Shown one piece after another: positions 7,118 to 15,493 of a DNA stretch of 45,482 nt. The DNA comes from an uncultured Candidatus Saccharimonas sp. (GTDB lineage Bacteria; Patescibacteriota; Saccharimonadia; Saccharimonadales; OMJO01): the NCBI GenBank assembly GCA_943353165.1, contig CALRAM010000001.1:1-45482 (forward strand), read 5' to 3'. Position numbers and translations under genes: made by a program. Numbering within the stretch: the stretch's first letter is position 1; each line of letters begins with the position of its first letter. Below the pieces are notes generated by a model. The model ran no database searches. It saw only the letters and a list, made by a program, of their open reading frames with translations, and had not been told where the DNA came from.

Positions 7118-7285
7118 GAGTGCAGCGAGAGATCTAGCTCCGTGACCTGCCAGCAACCTGCCGTATTGGAATATGGAAGGTGGAATATAGAAAATGGTCT
7201 AATAGCCCAAATTCAAACTTCTATCTACTAACTTCTAAGCCGTAAGGTGCTCCGTCTAGACCGCTAATTGGCGGAAAGATATGAC
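7118..7285 (+). promoter_or_regulatory. SAM riboswitch (SAM-I/SAM-IV clan) upstream of metK
   Basis: GCGAGAGATCTAGCTCCGTGACCTGCCAGCAACCTGC ... AAGGTGCTCCGTCTAGACC...GGCGGAAAGATATGA resembles S-box core motifs (GCAACC, GGTGC, GAAAGAT); located directly before metK. Confidence 0.7.
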
Positions 7286-7333
7286 ATATTATATGTATCC
7301 TTTCTGTCGATATGGCAAAGAAAGGATTTTTTT

Positions 7334-8443
7334 ATGTCAAAAACTTTATTTACCAGCGAGTCAGTCTGTGCTGGGCATCCCGACAAAATTTGCGATGCAA
7401 TCAGCGATGCCTTGCTAGACGAAATACTAAGGCAGGACCCAAATGGACGTGGTGGGATCGAGGCTGTTGCTGGCGCAAACCAAGTTAGTTTATTTGGCGA
7501 GGTCAATACAACGGCAAAGCTGGACTATAAAAAAATTGTGTTTGGCCTGATAAAGAAATTTGGCTACACAAACCCAGATTGGGGTTTTTCGGCAGAGTCT
7601 GTATTTAGCAATTTTATCCACGAACAGTCACCAGAAATTTCCCAAGGTGTAGATGAAGATGGCGCTGGTGATCAAGGCATGATGTTTGGTTACGCTTGTA
7701 ACGATACGCCAGAACTAATGCCTATGCCGATAACTCTGGCACACTCGTTGACAAAGCGAATAGATGAAGCAAGGAAGAGTGGTGAATTGAAATGGTTGCG
7801 ACCTGACGGCAAAGCTCAGGTTACAATAGAGTACGAAGACGGCAAACCTACCAGCGTGGTCAAGGTGGTGGCCGCTGTAGCCCACAGCGAAGATACTAGT
7901 GCAGAGGATGTCAGAACAGGGATAATCCATAAAGTCATACAACCGATATTGGAAAAGTATAATTTTAAACTACCCGCAGATAAAGATATTGTCATAAATG
8001 GTACGGGGGCGTGGTACATCCCAGGTCCAGAAAGTGATGCTGGGCTGACCGGACGCAAGATAGTGGTTGATGGTTATGGTGGCTATGCCCGGGTGGGTGG
8101 TGGCGCATTTAGCGGCAAAGACCCTAGTAAAGTAGACCGTTCTGGCGCGTATGCTGCCCGATATATTGCCAAAAATATTGTAGCAGCGGGCTTGGCCGAC
8201 AGGTGCGAAGTAGGTCTGGCATATGTGATAGGTCAGCCAGAGCCCCTAATGCAGACAATTGAAACTTTTGGTACGGCTACCGTGTCCGAAACAGAGCTCT
8301 ACGCTTTCAAAGATAAATTGATAGACACATCCGTGAAAGGCATCATAAAAAAGCTAGACCTGCGACGACCAATTTATAGCCAAACCAGTGCATATGGGCA
8401 TTTTGGCAAGGCCGAGTTGCCTTGGGAAAAAGTAGTGGCATAG
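7334..8443 (+). CDS. metK: S-adenosylmethionine synthetase
   Basis: MSKTLFTSESVCAGHPDKICDAISDALLD...GAGDQGMMFGYA; start at 7334 after AAAGAAAGGA RBS rather than 7268. Confidence 0.96.
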   Translation: MSKTLFTSESVCAGHPDKICDAISDALLDEILRQDPNGRGGIEAVAGANQVSLFGEVNTTAKLDYKKIVFGLIKKFGYTNPDWGFSAESVFSNFIHEQSPEISQGVDEDGAGDQGMMFGYACNDTPELMPMPITLAHSLTKRIDEARKSGELKWLRPDGKAQVTIEYEDGKPTSVVKVVAAVAHSEDTSAEDVRTGIIHKVIQPILEKYNFKLPADKDIVINGTGAWYIPGPESDAGLTGRKIVVDGYGGYARVGGGAFSGKDPSKVDRSGAYAARYIAKNIVAAGLADRCEVGLAYVIGQPEPLMQTIETFGTATVSETELYAFKDKLIDTSVKGIIKKLDLRRPIYSQTSAYGHFGKAELPWEKVVA

Positions 8444-8496
8444 TTCTTTGCAAAAGAACCAAACTATTGTTCCATTTTGCTTTTCCAAAACGGAAC
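8443..8496. repeat. Two adjacent hairpins overlapping the metK stop
   Basis: gttcttt-gca-aaagaac (8443-8459) and gttccattttg...caaaacggaac (8469-8496). Confidence 0.7.
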
Positions 8497-8538
8497 CCAA
8501 AAAGGACACAGGCGATGAAAAACACGAAAGTCGTTCGC

Positions 8539-8613
8539 GATACTACTATTCGGATACTGCGGGACTCCTTTCAGTCGGTCTAAAGACTGGTCCTCGTATC
8601 ACGAAATAGTATT
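8539..8613. repeat. Large imperfect hairpin
   Basis: gatactactattcggatactgcgggac...cagtc / gactggtcctcgtatcacgaaatagtatt arms pair imperfectly over about 25 nt. Confidence 0.6.
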
Positions 8614-8695
8614 CTTCACTCACTTCTTCGGTTTTTCAGAGCCTGAAAACAAGATACTTGACAATATCACTTTACTTTGATAAAGTAATTCCATT

Positions 8696-9025
8696 ATGAA
8701 AGAAAATATTGCCACAATTTGGGAATCTAAAACCGCCCAGCAGTTATCTAAGACTTTGGTTGGTATTGATGATGCCCAAACTATGGAGAAGTTCCTTAGA
8801 GACGTTATGACTGAAAAAGAAATAATTGAGGTTAGTTCCCGTCTGGAAGCAGCTCGCATGCTCAAGGCAGGTATCAAATACAGCGACATAATTGAAAAGA
8901 CAAAACTTAGTAGTCGAACAGTTGCCCGTATTAGTGATTGGATGCAAAACGGTAGCGGTGGCTACGAAGCAGTTCTGGGTCAAATTAGTGACCATAGCCA
9001 TATATCGCCAGCCAGTGCTGACTAA
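8696..9025 (+). CDS. TrpR/YerC/YecD-family transcriptional regulator
   Basis: FLRDVMTEKEIIEVSSRLEAARMLKAGIKYSDIIEKTKLSSRTVARISDWMQNGSGGY. Confidence 0.85.
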   Translation: MKENIATIWESKTAQQLSKTLVGIDDAQTMEKFLRDVMTEKEIIEVSSRLEAARMLKAGIKYSDIIEKTKLSSRTVARISDWMQNGSGGYEAVLGQISDHSHISPASAD

Positions 9026-9051
9026 CTAGTTATTCGTTTGAAATAGCAGAT

Positions 9052-9077
9052 CGCCAGCACATCGCTGGCGTTTTTTT
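9052..9077 (+). terminator. Rho-independent terminator
   Basis: cgccagc-acat-cgctggcg followed by ttttttt. Confidence 0.85.
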
Positions 9078-9107
9078 GCGCGATATTAATTTGAAAGGAG
9101 AAATACG

Positions 9108-9476
9108 ATGAATATTAGAAAATTTGAATTTGAAGCTGTAGATTTTACAAAACTACTGTCGGCCACGGGAGAACAATTAGTTCCAGCCGTGGTAGTTGAT
9201 AGTGCTGAAATGGCAACTGATGGCCTGGCCTCAGTTCTAATGGTTGGTTTTATGAACCGACTAGCCCTAGAAGCTACTATCGACAGCGGTAATGTCACTT
9301 TTTACTCCCGCACCAGCCAAGCGCTGTGGGAAAAGGGAACAACTAGTGGCAACTATCTAAAAGTGAGAAATATTTTTACAGATTGTGATAATGACAGTCT
9401 ATTAATCGATGCGGAACCCTTGGGACCGACGTGTTGCCAAGGTACGCAGTCATGCTTTGAGGAGGAAATACAATGA
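9108..9476 (+). CDS. hisI: Phosphoribosyl-AMP cyclohydrolase
   Basis: [55 protein letters not shown] (DxDxD metal motif). Confidence 0.9.
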   Translation: MNIRKFEFEAVDFTKLLSATGEQLVPAVVVDSAEMATDGLASVLMVGFMNRLALEATIDSGNVTFYSRTSQALWEKGTTSGNYLKVRNIFTDCDNDSLLIDAEPLGPTCCQGTQSCFEEEIQ

Positions 9477-10144
9477 GTAATTTCGAAAAGGTATTGTTGG
9501 AGTCGGCCGATACAATTTATTTGCCGAACAGATACCTAGAACCCTTTATGGATGCGGTTGGCAATATAACAAATATTGAGATACCTGACCTGAAAGAGAG
9601 AAAACTTAGCGTTAAATCCAATGGTCAGACATTTCGCTGGGTACGTGGACGAGATGTGGCTAAGATTGTTGCTAGTGTCCAAGCAGCTCAACCAGAGAAA
9701 AGAGTCGTTGGCCTAAGCGGTAGCGAATGGTGCGATGAATACATGTTGGGCGAGTTGACTGGTCGGGTAACTGCAGATCGAAGGATAGAGTACTACAACA
9801 TACCGAGCGCCAAACTTATGGGGCGAGTTGCCATCATCGCTCCACCTAGCCTAGACGCTGATCAAATGCGAGACAAGATTAGGCCTGGGCGGGAACAGCT
9901 TGTTCCTGTGGTTACTGTCTATCCAAACCTGGCTACAGCATCCAAATCCAACCTTTCTATAACAACTAGCCTGGAGTTTACTCTTAATGGCAGTGTGGAA
10001 ACGGTATCAGATGATCTAGGTATGTTAGCTTTAGATTTAGTCTGCACAGGTGGTACCGTTATACAAAATAACTTTACCATACTAGCAGAATTGCAAGAGG
10101 TATATCCGGCTATTGTAGTGGCGGCTGGCACTAATACTGTTTAG
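9473..10144 (+). CDS. HisG-like ATP phosphoribosyltransferase (divergent)
   Basis: [55 protein letters not shown] resemble the HisG PRPP-binding region; overlaps hisI by 4 nt. Confidence 0.65.
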   Translation: MSNFEKVLLESADTIYLPNRYLEPFMDAVGNITNIEIPDLKERKLSVKSNGQTFRWVRGRDVAKIVASVQAAQPEKRVVGLSGSEWCDEYMLGELTGRVTADRRIEYYNIPSAKLMGRVAIIAPPSLDADQMRDKIRPGREQLVPVVTVYPNLATASKSNLSITTSLEFTLNGSVETVSDDLGMLALDLVCTGGTVIQNNFTILAELQEVYPAIVVAAGTNTV

Positions 10145-10662
10145 GATTTTTGGATTTTGCCGCAGGCTAGGCGGGGGCCACCGCTGTGGCCAGAACCAGT
10201 TTCGCCCGGTGTGTGTGGATCTTCGTTAGCATGCACCATGATTGAAGTGCCTTCTGCTGGCTGTAAAATGGAAACTGGACCGTCAGACAGTGTTATGCGA
10301 GTGGAAATGGTTTCTAGTTCGCCGTGTCCTTTTGCGTCTATGACTATGTTTGGCAAATCGCCAGCGTGGTAGCCGTGGTTGGCATCTGGGTCGGTATTGC
10401 CGCTAGGGCCTGGGTCAAAGTGCCCGCCAGCACATTTGAAGCCTTCGCATTCGCAGTCTCCCTTTTCGTGTATATGAACAGCGTGTCGTCCTGGAATCAG
10501 AGTGGCGGGGTCGCCTTTTAGGGTCAATCGCAAGTGTACATATTTCCAGCCATCAACATCGTATTCTGTAAAAATGGCCAGTCCAGACACATTTGGGCCA
10601 GAAACTTCCGCCCTAGCTAGATTGGTGACTTTTTTGCTATCTGCATTTAGGCTAACTTTCAT
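10141..10662 (-). CDS. Cu/Zn superoxide dismutase family protein
   Basis: HAVHIHEKGDC, GGHFDP, NHGYHAGDLPNI, IMVHANEDPHTP, GGPRLACG. Confidence 0.9.
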   Translation of the reverse strand: MKVSLNADSKKVTNLARAEVSGPNVSGLAIFTEYDVDGWKYVHLRLTLKGDPATLIPGRHAVHIHEKGDCECEGFKCAGGHFDPGPSGNTDPDANHGYHAGDLPNIVIDAKGHGELETISTRITLSDGPVSILQPAEGTSIMVHANEDPHTPGETGSGHSGGPRLACGKIQKS

Positions 10663-10756
10663 ATTTTTTCCTTTTTATGAGTTTATTGTAACACGGATGC
10701 TCTTATGTTATAATTGCTGGGAAGGAAGCGCTAAAAACGCGCTTTATTTTATTATT

Positions 10757-12583
10757 ATGACCAAACTACAAGACCCGACCAAAATTCGGAACATAGCCAT
10801 TATCGCTCATGTTGACCATGGCAAGACCACCTTAGTTGATGGTCTGTTAAAGCAGTCCCAAACTTTCAGAGACAATCAAGCAGAGATGACCCAAGACCTT
10901 ATCATGGATAGCGGCGACCAAGAGCGCGAACGCGGCATAACAATTACCGCCAAAGTTACTGCAGTACAGCACAATGATTACCGCGTAAATATCATAGACA
11001 CACCAGGTCATGCCGATTTTAGCGGTGAAGTAGAGCGAACGCTGAATATGGCCGATGGTTGTTTGCTAATTGTTGACGCCCAGGAAGGACCGATGCCGCA
11101 GACAAAATTTGTGCTCGGGAAAGCACTGGCTGCCGAATTGAAGCCCATAGTTATTATCAACAAAATAGACAAACAGGGCAGTCGCCTAGCCGAAGTAGAA
11201 GACGAATTAGCTGATTTATTCTTAGAATTAGCCGTACATGAAGACCAGCTGCATTATCCAATATATTACGCCGTTGGTAGAGCCGGAAAAGCATGGCTTA
11301 AACCGCCAGCTGATCCAGATGCCGAAGGCGACCTAGAGGTTATATTTGACGCAATTATAAAAGACATACCAGCACCAAAGATAGAACTGGACAAACCTTT
11401 TCAGATGCTTGTTACTGCTTTGTCGTGGGATAGTTTCAAGGGCAAATACGCCATCGGCCGTATAACTCGGGGTAAAATCGGCGCCGGCAACCCTGTAGCT
11501 GTCTGCAAAAAAGATGGAACTATTACCAAGGCAAAAGTAGACTTGGTGTTCATGAGTCATGGAGTTAGCCGTTTTGAGGTTCCAGGTGGCGTAGCAGGCG
11601 ACATCGTCCAATTAACCGGAATTTCTGACGTTCAAATAGGCGAGACCTTGGCAGACGCCGATAAGCCAGAAGCTTTGCCGGTATTAGAGATAGAGGCACC
11701 AACCCTAAAAATTTATCTGGGCCCAAACACCAGCCCAGTCAAAGGTTTGGAAGGCGAATTTACCACCAGCCGCCAAATTGGAGACAGGCTCCAAAAAGAG
11801 CTTGAAACAAATGTTGGCCTGAGAGTAGAAGATGATGGAATAGGTTTTTTGGTTTCTGGTCGCGGCGAACTACATCTGAGCGTATTGATAGAAACTATTC
11901 GTCGTGAAGGATACGAGTTTGAGGTAGGTCGCCCGCAAGTTGTAACCCGCGAAAAAGACGGCAAAACAGAAGAACCAATAGAAGAGCTACTGATTGAAAT
12001 CCCTGCCGAGCATGTTGGAGCGGTTCAGATGGAATTGGGGCAACGTCGAGCAACATTGATTGAACAGTTTGCTAGCCCAAAAGGAGTAACAAAGTTAGTT
12101 TATAAACTGCCAACCAGAGCATTGCTAGGGCTGCGCAATATTATGATGACAAACACCAAAGGCACCATAATAATGAACAGCTTGATGATTGGCTACGAGC
12201 CTATGGGCACCGTCCTGCAACAACTACGCAACGGGGTTTTGATAGCATACGAAGCAGGCGTGACTACTCCGTATTCATTGCAGAACGCTGAAGCCAGAGG
12301 AACGACTTTTGTCGGTCCAGCAGAAAAGGTTTATGCCGGTCAAATAGTCGGTTTGAATAGTCGTAGCGAAGATATGGAGATAAATGTCTGCAAAGCAAAA
12401 CACTTGACCAATATGCGTAGTTCTAGCAGTGATGGTGTTGTCCAGCTAACCCCACCCACAATATTCAGCCTAGAAGAGTGTTTGGACTTTATAGAAAATG
12501 ACGAATTTCTAGAAGTTACCCCAAAGAGCCTGAGATTACGCAAAAAAGAATTAGACCCAAACAAAAGAAAAAGAAATAAATAA
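10757..12583 (+). CDS. typA: Translational GTPase TypA/BipA
   Basis: RNIAIIAHVDHGKTTLVDGLL...DSGDQERERGITI; start 10757 (MTKLQDPTKIRN) rather than 10502. Confidence 0.95.
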   Translation: MTKLQDPTKIRNIAIIAHVDHGKTTLVDGLLKQSQTFRDNQAEMTQDLIMDSGDQERERGITITAKVTAVQHNDYRVNIIDTPGHADFSGEVERTLNMADGCLLIVDAQEGPMPQTKFVLGKALAAELKPIVIINKIDKQGSRLAEVEDELADLFLELAVHEDQLHYPIYYAVGRAGKAWLKPPADPDAEGDLEVIFDAIIKDIPAPKIELDKPFQMLVTALSWDSFKGKYAIGRITRGKIGAGNPVAVCKKDGTITKAKVDLVFMSHGVSRFEVPGGVAGDIVQLTGISDVQIGETLADADKPEALPVLEIEAPTLKIYLGPNTSPVKGLEGEFTTSRQIGDRLQKELETNVGLRVEDDGIGFLVSGRGELHLSVLIETIRREGYEFEVGRPQVVTREKDGKTEEPIEELLIEIPAEHVGAVQMELGQRRATLIEQFASPKGVTKLVYKLPTRALLGLRNIMMTNTKGTIIMNSLMIGYEPMGTVLQQLRNGVLIAYEAGVTTPYSLQNAEARGTTFVGPAEKVYAGQIVGLNSRSEDMEINVCKAKHLTNMRSSSSDGVVQLTPPTIFSLEECLDFIENDEFLEVTPKSLRLRKKELDPNKRKRNK

Positions 12584-12589
12584 AAAAGC

Positions 12590-12710
12590 TTGACACGCCG
12601 ATACTACAGGCGTACATTTGTATTTAGTCACTGTGAGGTGATTAGCAATTACTCTAGCAATAGAATAAGAGCGAACAAAAAAGAAGCCCTCAAAAGCTTC
12701 TTTTTTGTTT
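12590..12710 (+). ncRNA. Candidate small RNA gene between typA and the repeat protein
   Basis: TTGACA-17 nt-TACATT promoter at 12590-12618 and terminator caaaaaagaagc-cctcaaaa-gcttcttttttg at 12676-12707 with no ORF between. Confidence 0.45.
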
Positions 12711-12712
12711 TA
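12676..12712 (+). terminator. Rho-independent terminator
   Basis: caaaaaagaagc/gcttcttttttg stem with T-run. Confidence 0.85.
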
Positions 12713-12825
12713 TAAAGCATAATTATCTGACCGATCACAAGGTAGCTAGATGTATGTATTGCAATTATATTGAAATAACATTACTATGGTTTTGTAATAA
12801 ACAATATATAAAAGGAGAATGAATT

Positions 12826-13071
12826 ATGGATCCAAATACAACAACCCCAACAGACCCAGTAGCACCAGCTTATCCTGCTGCAGACCCAGTAGCACCAGCT
12901 TATCCTGCTGCAGACCCAGTAGCACCTGCTGCAGACCCAACGGTAGCACCAGCCTATCCTGCAGTTGACCCAGTAGCACCAGCTACTGATCCAGCAGATG
13001 CTCCTGCACCAGAAGAAGCACCAGCGCCTGAAGTAGCACCAGCTACCGACCCAGCTGAACCAGCAATGTAA
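12826..13071 (+). CDS. Low-complexity DPVAPAYPA-repeat protein
   Basis: 81 aa with AAAGGAG RBS and a downstream terminator; Pro/Ala/Asp repeats. Confidence 0.75.
   Translation: MDPNTTTPTDPVAPAYPAADPVAPAYPAADPVAPAADPTVAPAYPAVDPVAPATDPADAPAPEEAPAPEVAPATDPAEPAM
12853..12933 (+). repeat. In-frame 30-bp tandem repeat
   Basis: gacccagtagcaccagcttatcctgctgca repeated twice exactly, then a shortened third unit. Confidence 0.9.
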
Positions 13072-13097
13072 TATATTTTGTTGGACGGAGTACAGAA

Positions 13098-13125
13098 GGT
13101 CAGCCTATCGTGGCTGACCTTTTTT
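13098..13125 (+). terminator. Rho-independent terminator
   Basis: aaggtcagcc-tatcgt-ggctgacctttttt. Confidence 0.85.
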
Positions 13126-13161
13126 GTTTTATAGGTAAAGCGTTTATGTTATTATCAGCGT

Positions 13162-13929
13162 ATGACTAAATCTATAAAACTATCAAAACTACGCAAATTC
13201 AATCTAAAAATGGCTGCCTTGCATGCAGTTCAGGGGGCAGCGGTTCTAATTTTGGCAAACAATTTTAGTCTACCGATAACTACTAACTATCTATCTTTTG
13301 ATAAAGCGACAGAAAAGCTTACTTCCGCCCAGCAAAACCTGTTTACTATTAGGTTTGCCTGGCTCATAGCTGCATTCCTATTTGTTTCTGCCATTGCTCA
13401 CCTGACTATAGCAACTGTCTACAATAAAAATTACAACAGCAATTTGGAAAAAGGCCTAAACAAAGCCAGGTGGTTTGAGTATTCTATTTCTGCATCTATC
13501 ATGATGGTGGCCATCGCAATGTTGTCTGGTATTTATGACATTTCAAGTTTATTGATGATATTTGGTCTAGTAGCTATCATGAATTTGATGGGTCTAGTCA
13601 TGGAAGTACACAATCAGATCACCACCAAAACAAGCTGGCTTAGCTACTATATAGGTTGTTTAGCTGGAATTATTCCATGGGTTGCTATAGGAATCTATTT
13701 TTGGGCTGGAGTAAATAATGGTTCTGCTCCGCCGACTTTTGTCTACGGCATATTTTTTACGCTATTTTTGATGTTCAACAGTTTTGCTATAAATATGATT
13801 CTACAGTACAAAAAAGTTGGAAAGTGGAAGGATTATCTTTACGGAGAGAGAGTTTATATTATTTTGAGTTTGGTTGCAAAGTCATTGTTAGCATGGCAAG
13901 TATTCGGTGGCACTTTACGCCCAAATTGA
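13162..13929 (+). CDS. Heliorhodopsin
   Basis: Seven-TM profile; NLKMAALHAVQGAAVL, RWFEYSISASIMMVAIAMLSGIYD, PWVAIGIYF, LQYKKVGKWKDYLYGERVYIILSLVAKSLLAWQVFGGTLRP (retinal Schiff-base Lys in TM7). Confidence 0.92.
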   Translation: MTKSIKLSKLRKFNLKMAALHAVQGAAVLILANNFSLPITTNYLSFDKATEKLTSAQQNLFTIRFAWLIAAFLFVSAIAHLTIATVYNKNYNSNLEKGLNKARWFEYSISASIMMVAIAMLSGIYDISSLLMIFGLVAIMNLMGLVMEVHNQITTKTSWLSYYIGCLAGIIPWVAIGIYFWAGVNNGSAPPTFVYGIFFTLFLMFNSFAINMILQYKKVGKWKDYLYGERVYIILSLVAKSLLAWQVFGGTLRPN

Positions 13930-13936
13930 ACCAAGT

Positions 13937-14530
13937 ATGAAAAAGATAAGGCAGCAAAAAATATTATTAGCTGTATTGATCTGCGTTGTTTTAATTTTAT
14001 CTTTCTACGTTCATTTTGCTAAATATACGAGCTGGGAATCTAATTTCTTTCAACGTTTCTATGACATGCCCTTGGCCTGGAAAAGTATCATGCAGGTCAT
14101 CACTATGAGTGGCAGCATTTTGATGGTTATGTTGGTCGTAGCAGGCTTATATACAAGACAAAAAATCAAATTAGCGCGATTTGTAACAGTATTAGCTTTG
14201 GCTACTTTTGGCATTACGGAATTGCTAAAGATTCTAGTTGCTAGGCCTAGACCTTTCAATGGTTTAAATGATGTAATTTCTCGCGAAGGAATAGTTGCTG
14301 GAATGGGATATCCTTCGGGGCACACAGCGATAGTAACTGCAATAGGTTTGTCTCTGTCATTTTTATTGCCTAAAAATATTAGGTGGCTAGTATTTGTCTG
14401 GATAGGTTTGGTCGGTATTTCTCGTATGTATCTGGGAGTACATGCTCCATTGGATATTGTTGGCGGTATTTTACTGGGCACAATAGTGTTTCTAATTGCC
14501 AAAATAACTAGGCCTAAATACTTTGCCTAA
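13937..14530 (+). CDS. PAP2 family phosphatase
   Basis: KILVARPRPF, YPSGHTA, SRMYLGVHAPLDIVGG. Confidence 0.92.
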   Translation: MKKIRQQKILLAVLICVVLILSFYVHFAKYTSWESNFFQRFYDMPLAWKSIMQVITMSGSILMVMLVVAGLYTRQKIKLARFVTVLALATFGITELLKILVARPRPFNGLNDVISREGIVAGMGYPSGHTAIVTAIGLSLSFLLPKNIRWLVFVWIGLVGISRMYLGVHAPLDIVGGILLGTIVFLIAKITRPKYFA

Positions 14531-14607
14531 ATAAAGTCTGTTTAAAAAAAACTTGATAACTGCAAATAATAGGCTTATGATTAAATCGGAAGCGAGAGAC
14601 TTCCATA

Positions 14608-14634
14608 AACCCCGAGTATTTCTCGGGGTTTAAA
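14608..14634 (+). terminator. Terminator-like hairpin
   Basis: aaaccccgag-tattt-ctcggggttt. Confidence 0.7.
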
Positions 14635-14705
14635 GTTTTCAGCACAAACAAATACATTGCCCGGGAGTATATGACTAGTGTAGAATAGTATAAAGGAACA
14701 AAAAA

Positions 14706-15470
14706 ATGGCAAATTACGGGCATATAATATTTTATTCATTAGTAGGTGGAATTTTGTCGCTAGCAGGCGCAATCATTTTTTTGGTGTTGATGAGAAAAAA
14801 AAACTTTGCCGATAAAATAATTATATATGCTACTCCTTTTGCTGCTGGGGCACTGCTGGCAGCTGTTTTTTTGGATTTGCTAAAAGAAGGACTAGCAGAA
14901 TCAAGCGCTGACAGCGTTTTTGCAGCTGTGCTAGTTGGTATCATAGTGTTCTTTTTTGCAGAGAAGTTTTTGAGGTGGTTTCATCATCACCATCAACATG
15001 GCGATGATAAACCGGCAATTTCGCTCATAATTGCTGGCGATACCATTCATAATGCTATGGACGGTATAGCGATAGCATCTGCTTTTTTGATAAATGTACC
15101 AACTGGGATCGTTACTGCACTGGCAGTGGCAGCTCACGAAATACCACAAGAGATTGGAGATTTTGGCTTGTTACTATCGCGTGGTATGAGCAAAGCAAAG
15201 GTATTATGGGTAAACATTACGAGTGCTCTGGCTACTACGCTGTTGGCGGTTATTACTTTTGCATTGGGAAGTTCAAATAAATTGCCTGTTGGACCGTTAT
15301 TGGGGCTGAGTGCAGGGTTTTTGTTGTATATAGCCATGAGCGATATTATCCCTGAAATACACGAGCGTAGCCCAAAAAAGAAACTATTTGATATTCAACC
15401 ATTATTGCTTTTGACAGGAGTTGCAGTTGTCGCAGTTTCTATTCAATTGGTACATCACTTTGTAGGCTAG
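14706..15470 (+). CDS. ZIP family metal transporter
   Basis: HHHHQHGDD loop; GDTIHNAMDGIAIASAF and AVAAHEIPQEIGDFGLLLSRG. Confidence 0.92.
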   Translation: MANYGHIIFYSLVGGILSLAGAIIFLVLMRKKNFADKIIIYATPFAAGALLAAVFLDLLKEGLAESSADSVFAAVLVGIIVFFFAEKFLRWFHHHHQHGDDKPAISLIIAGDTIHNAMDGIAIASAFLINVPTGIVTALAVAAHEIPQEIGDFGLLLSRGMSKAKVLWVNITSALATTLLAVITFALGSSNKLPVGPLLGLSAGFLLYIAMSDIIPEIHERSPKKKLFDIQPLLLLTGVAVVAVSIQLVHHFVG

Positions 15471-15493
15471 CCGCAAACAGTTACAATGTATAT

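Noticed and set aside
7268-7333. Upstream extension of metK
   Set aside because: Lies in the riboswitch expression platform; the conserved MetK N-terminus with RBS starts at 7334.
10502-10756. Upstream extension of typA ORF
   Set aside because: Overlaps sodC antisense and the promoter region; conserved TypA starts at MTKLQDPTKIRN (10757).
12853-12933. Possible CRISPR-like or intergenic tandem repeat
   Set aside because: 30-bp units are contiguous, in frame and coding; no spacers. Treated as an amino-acid repeat.
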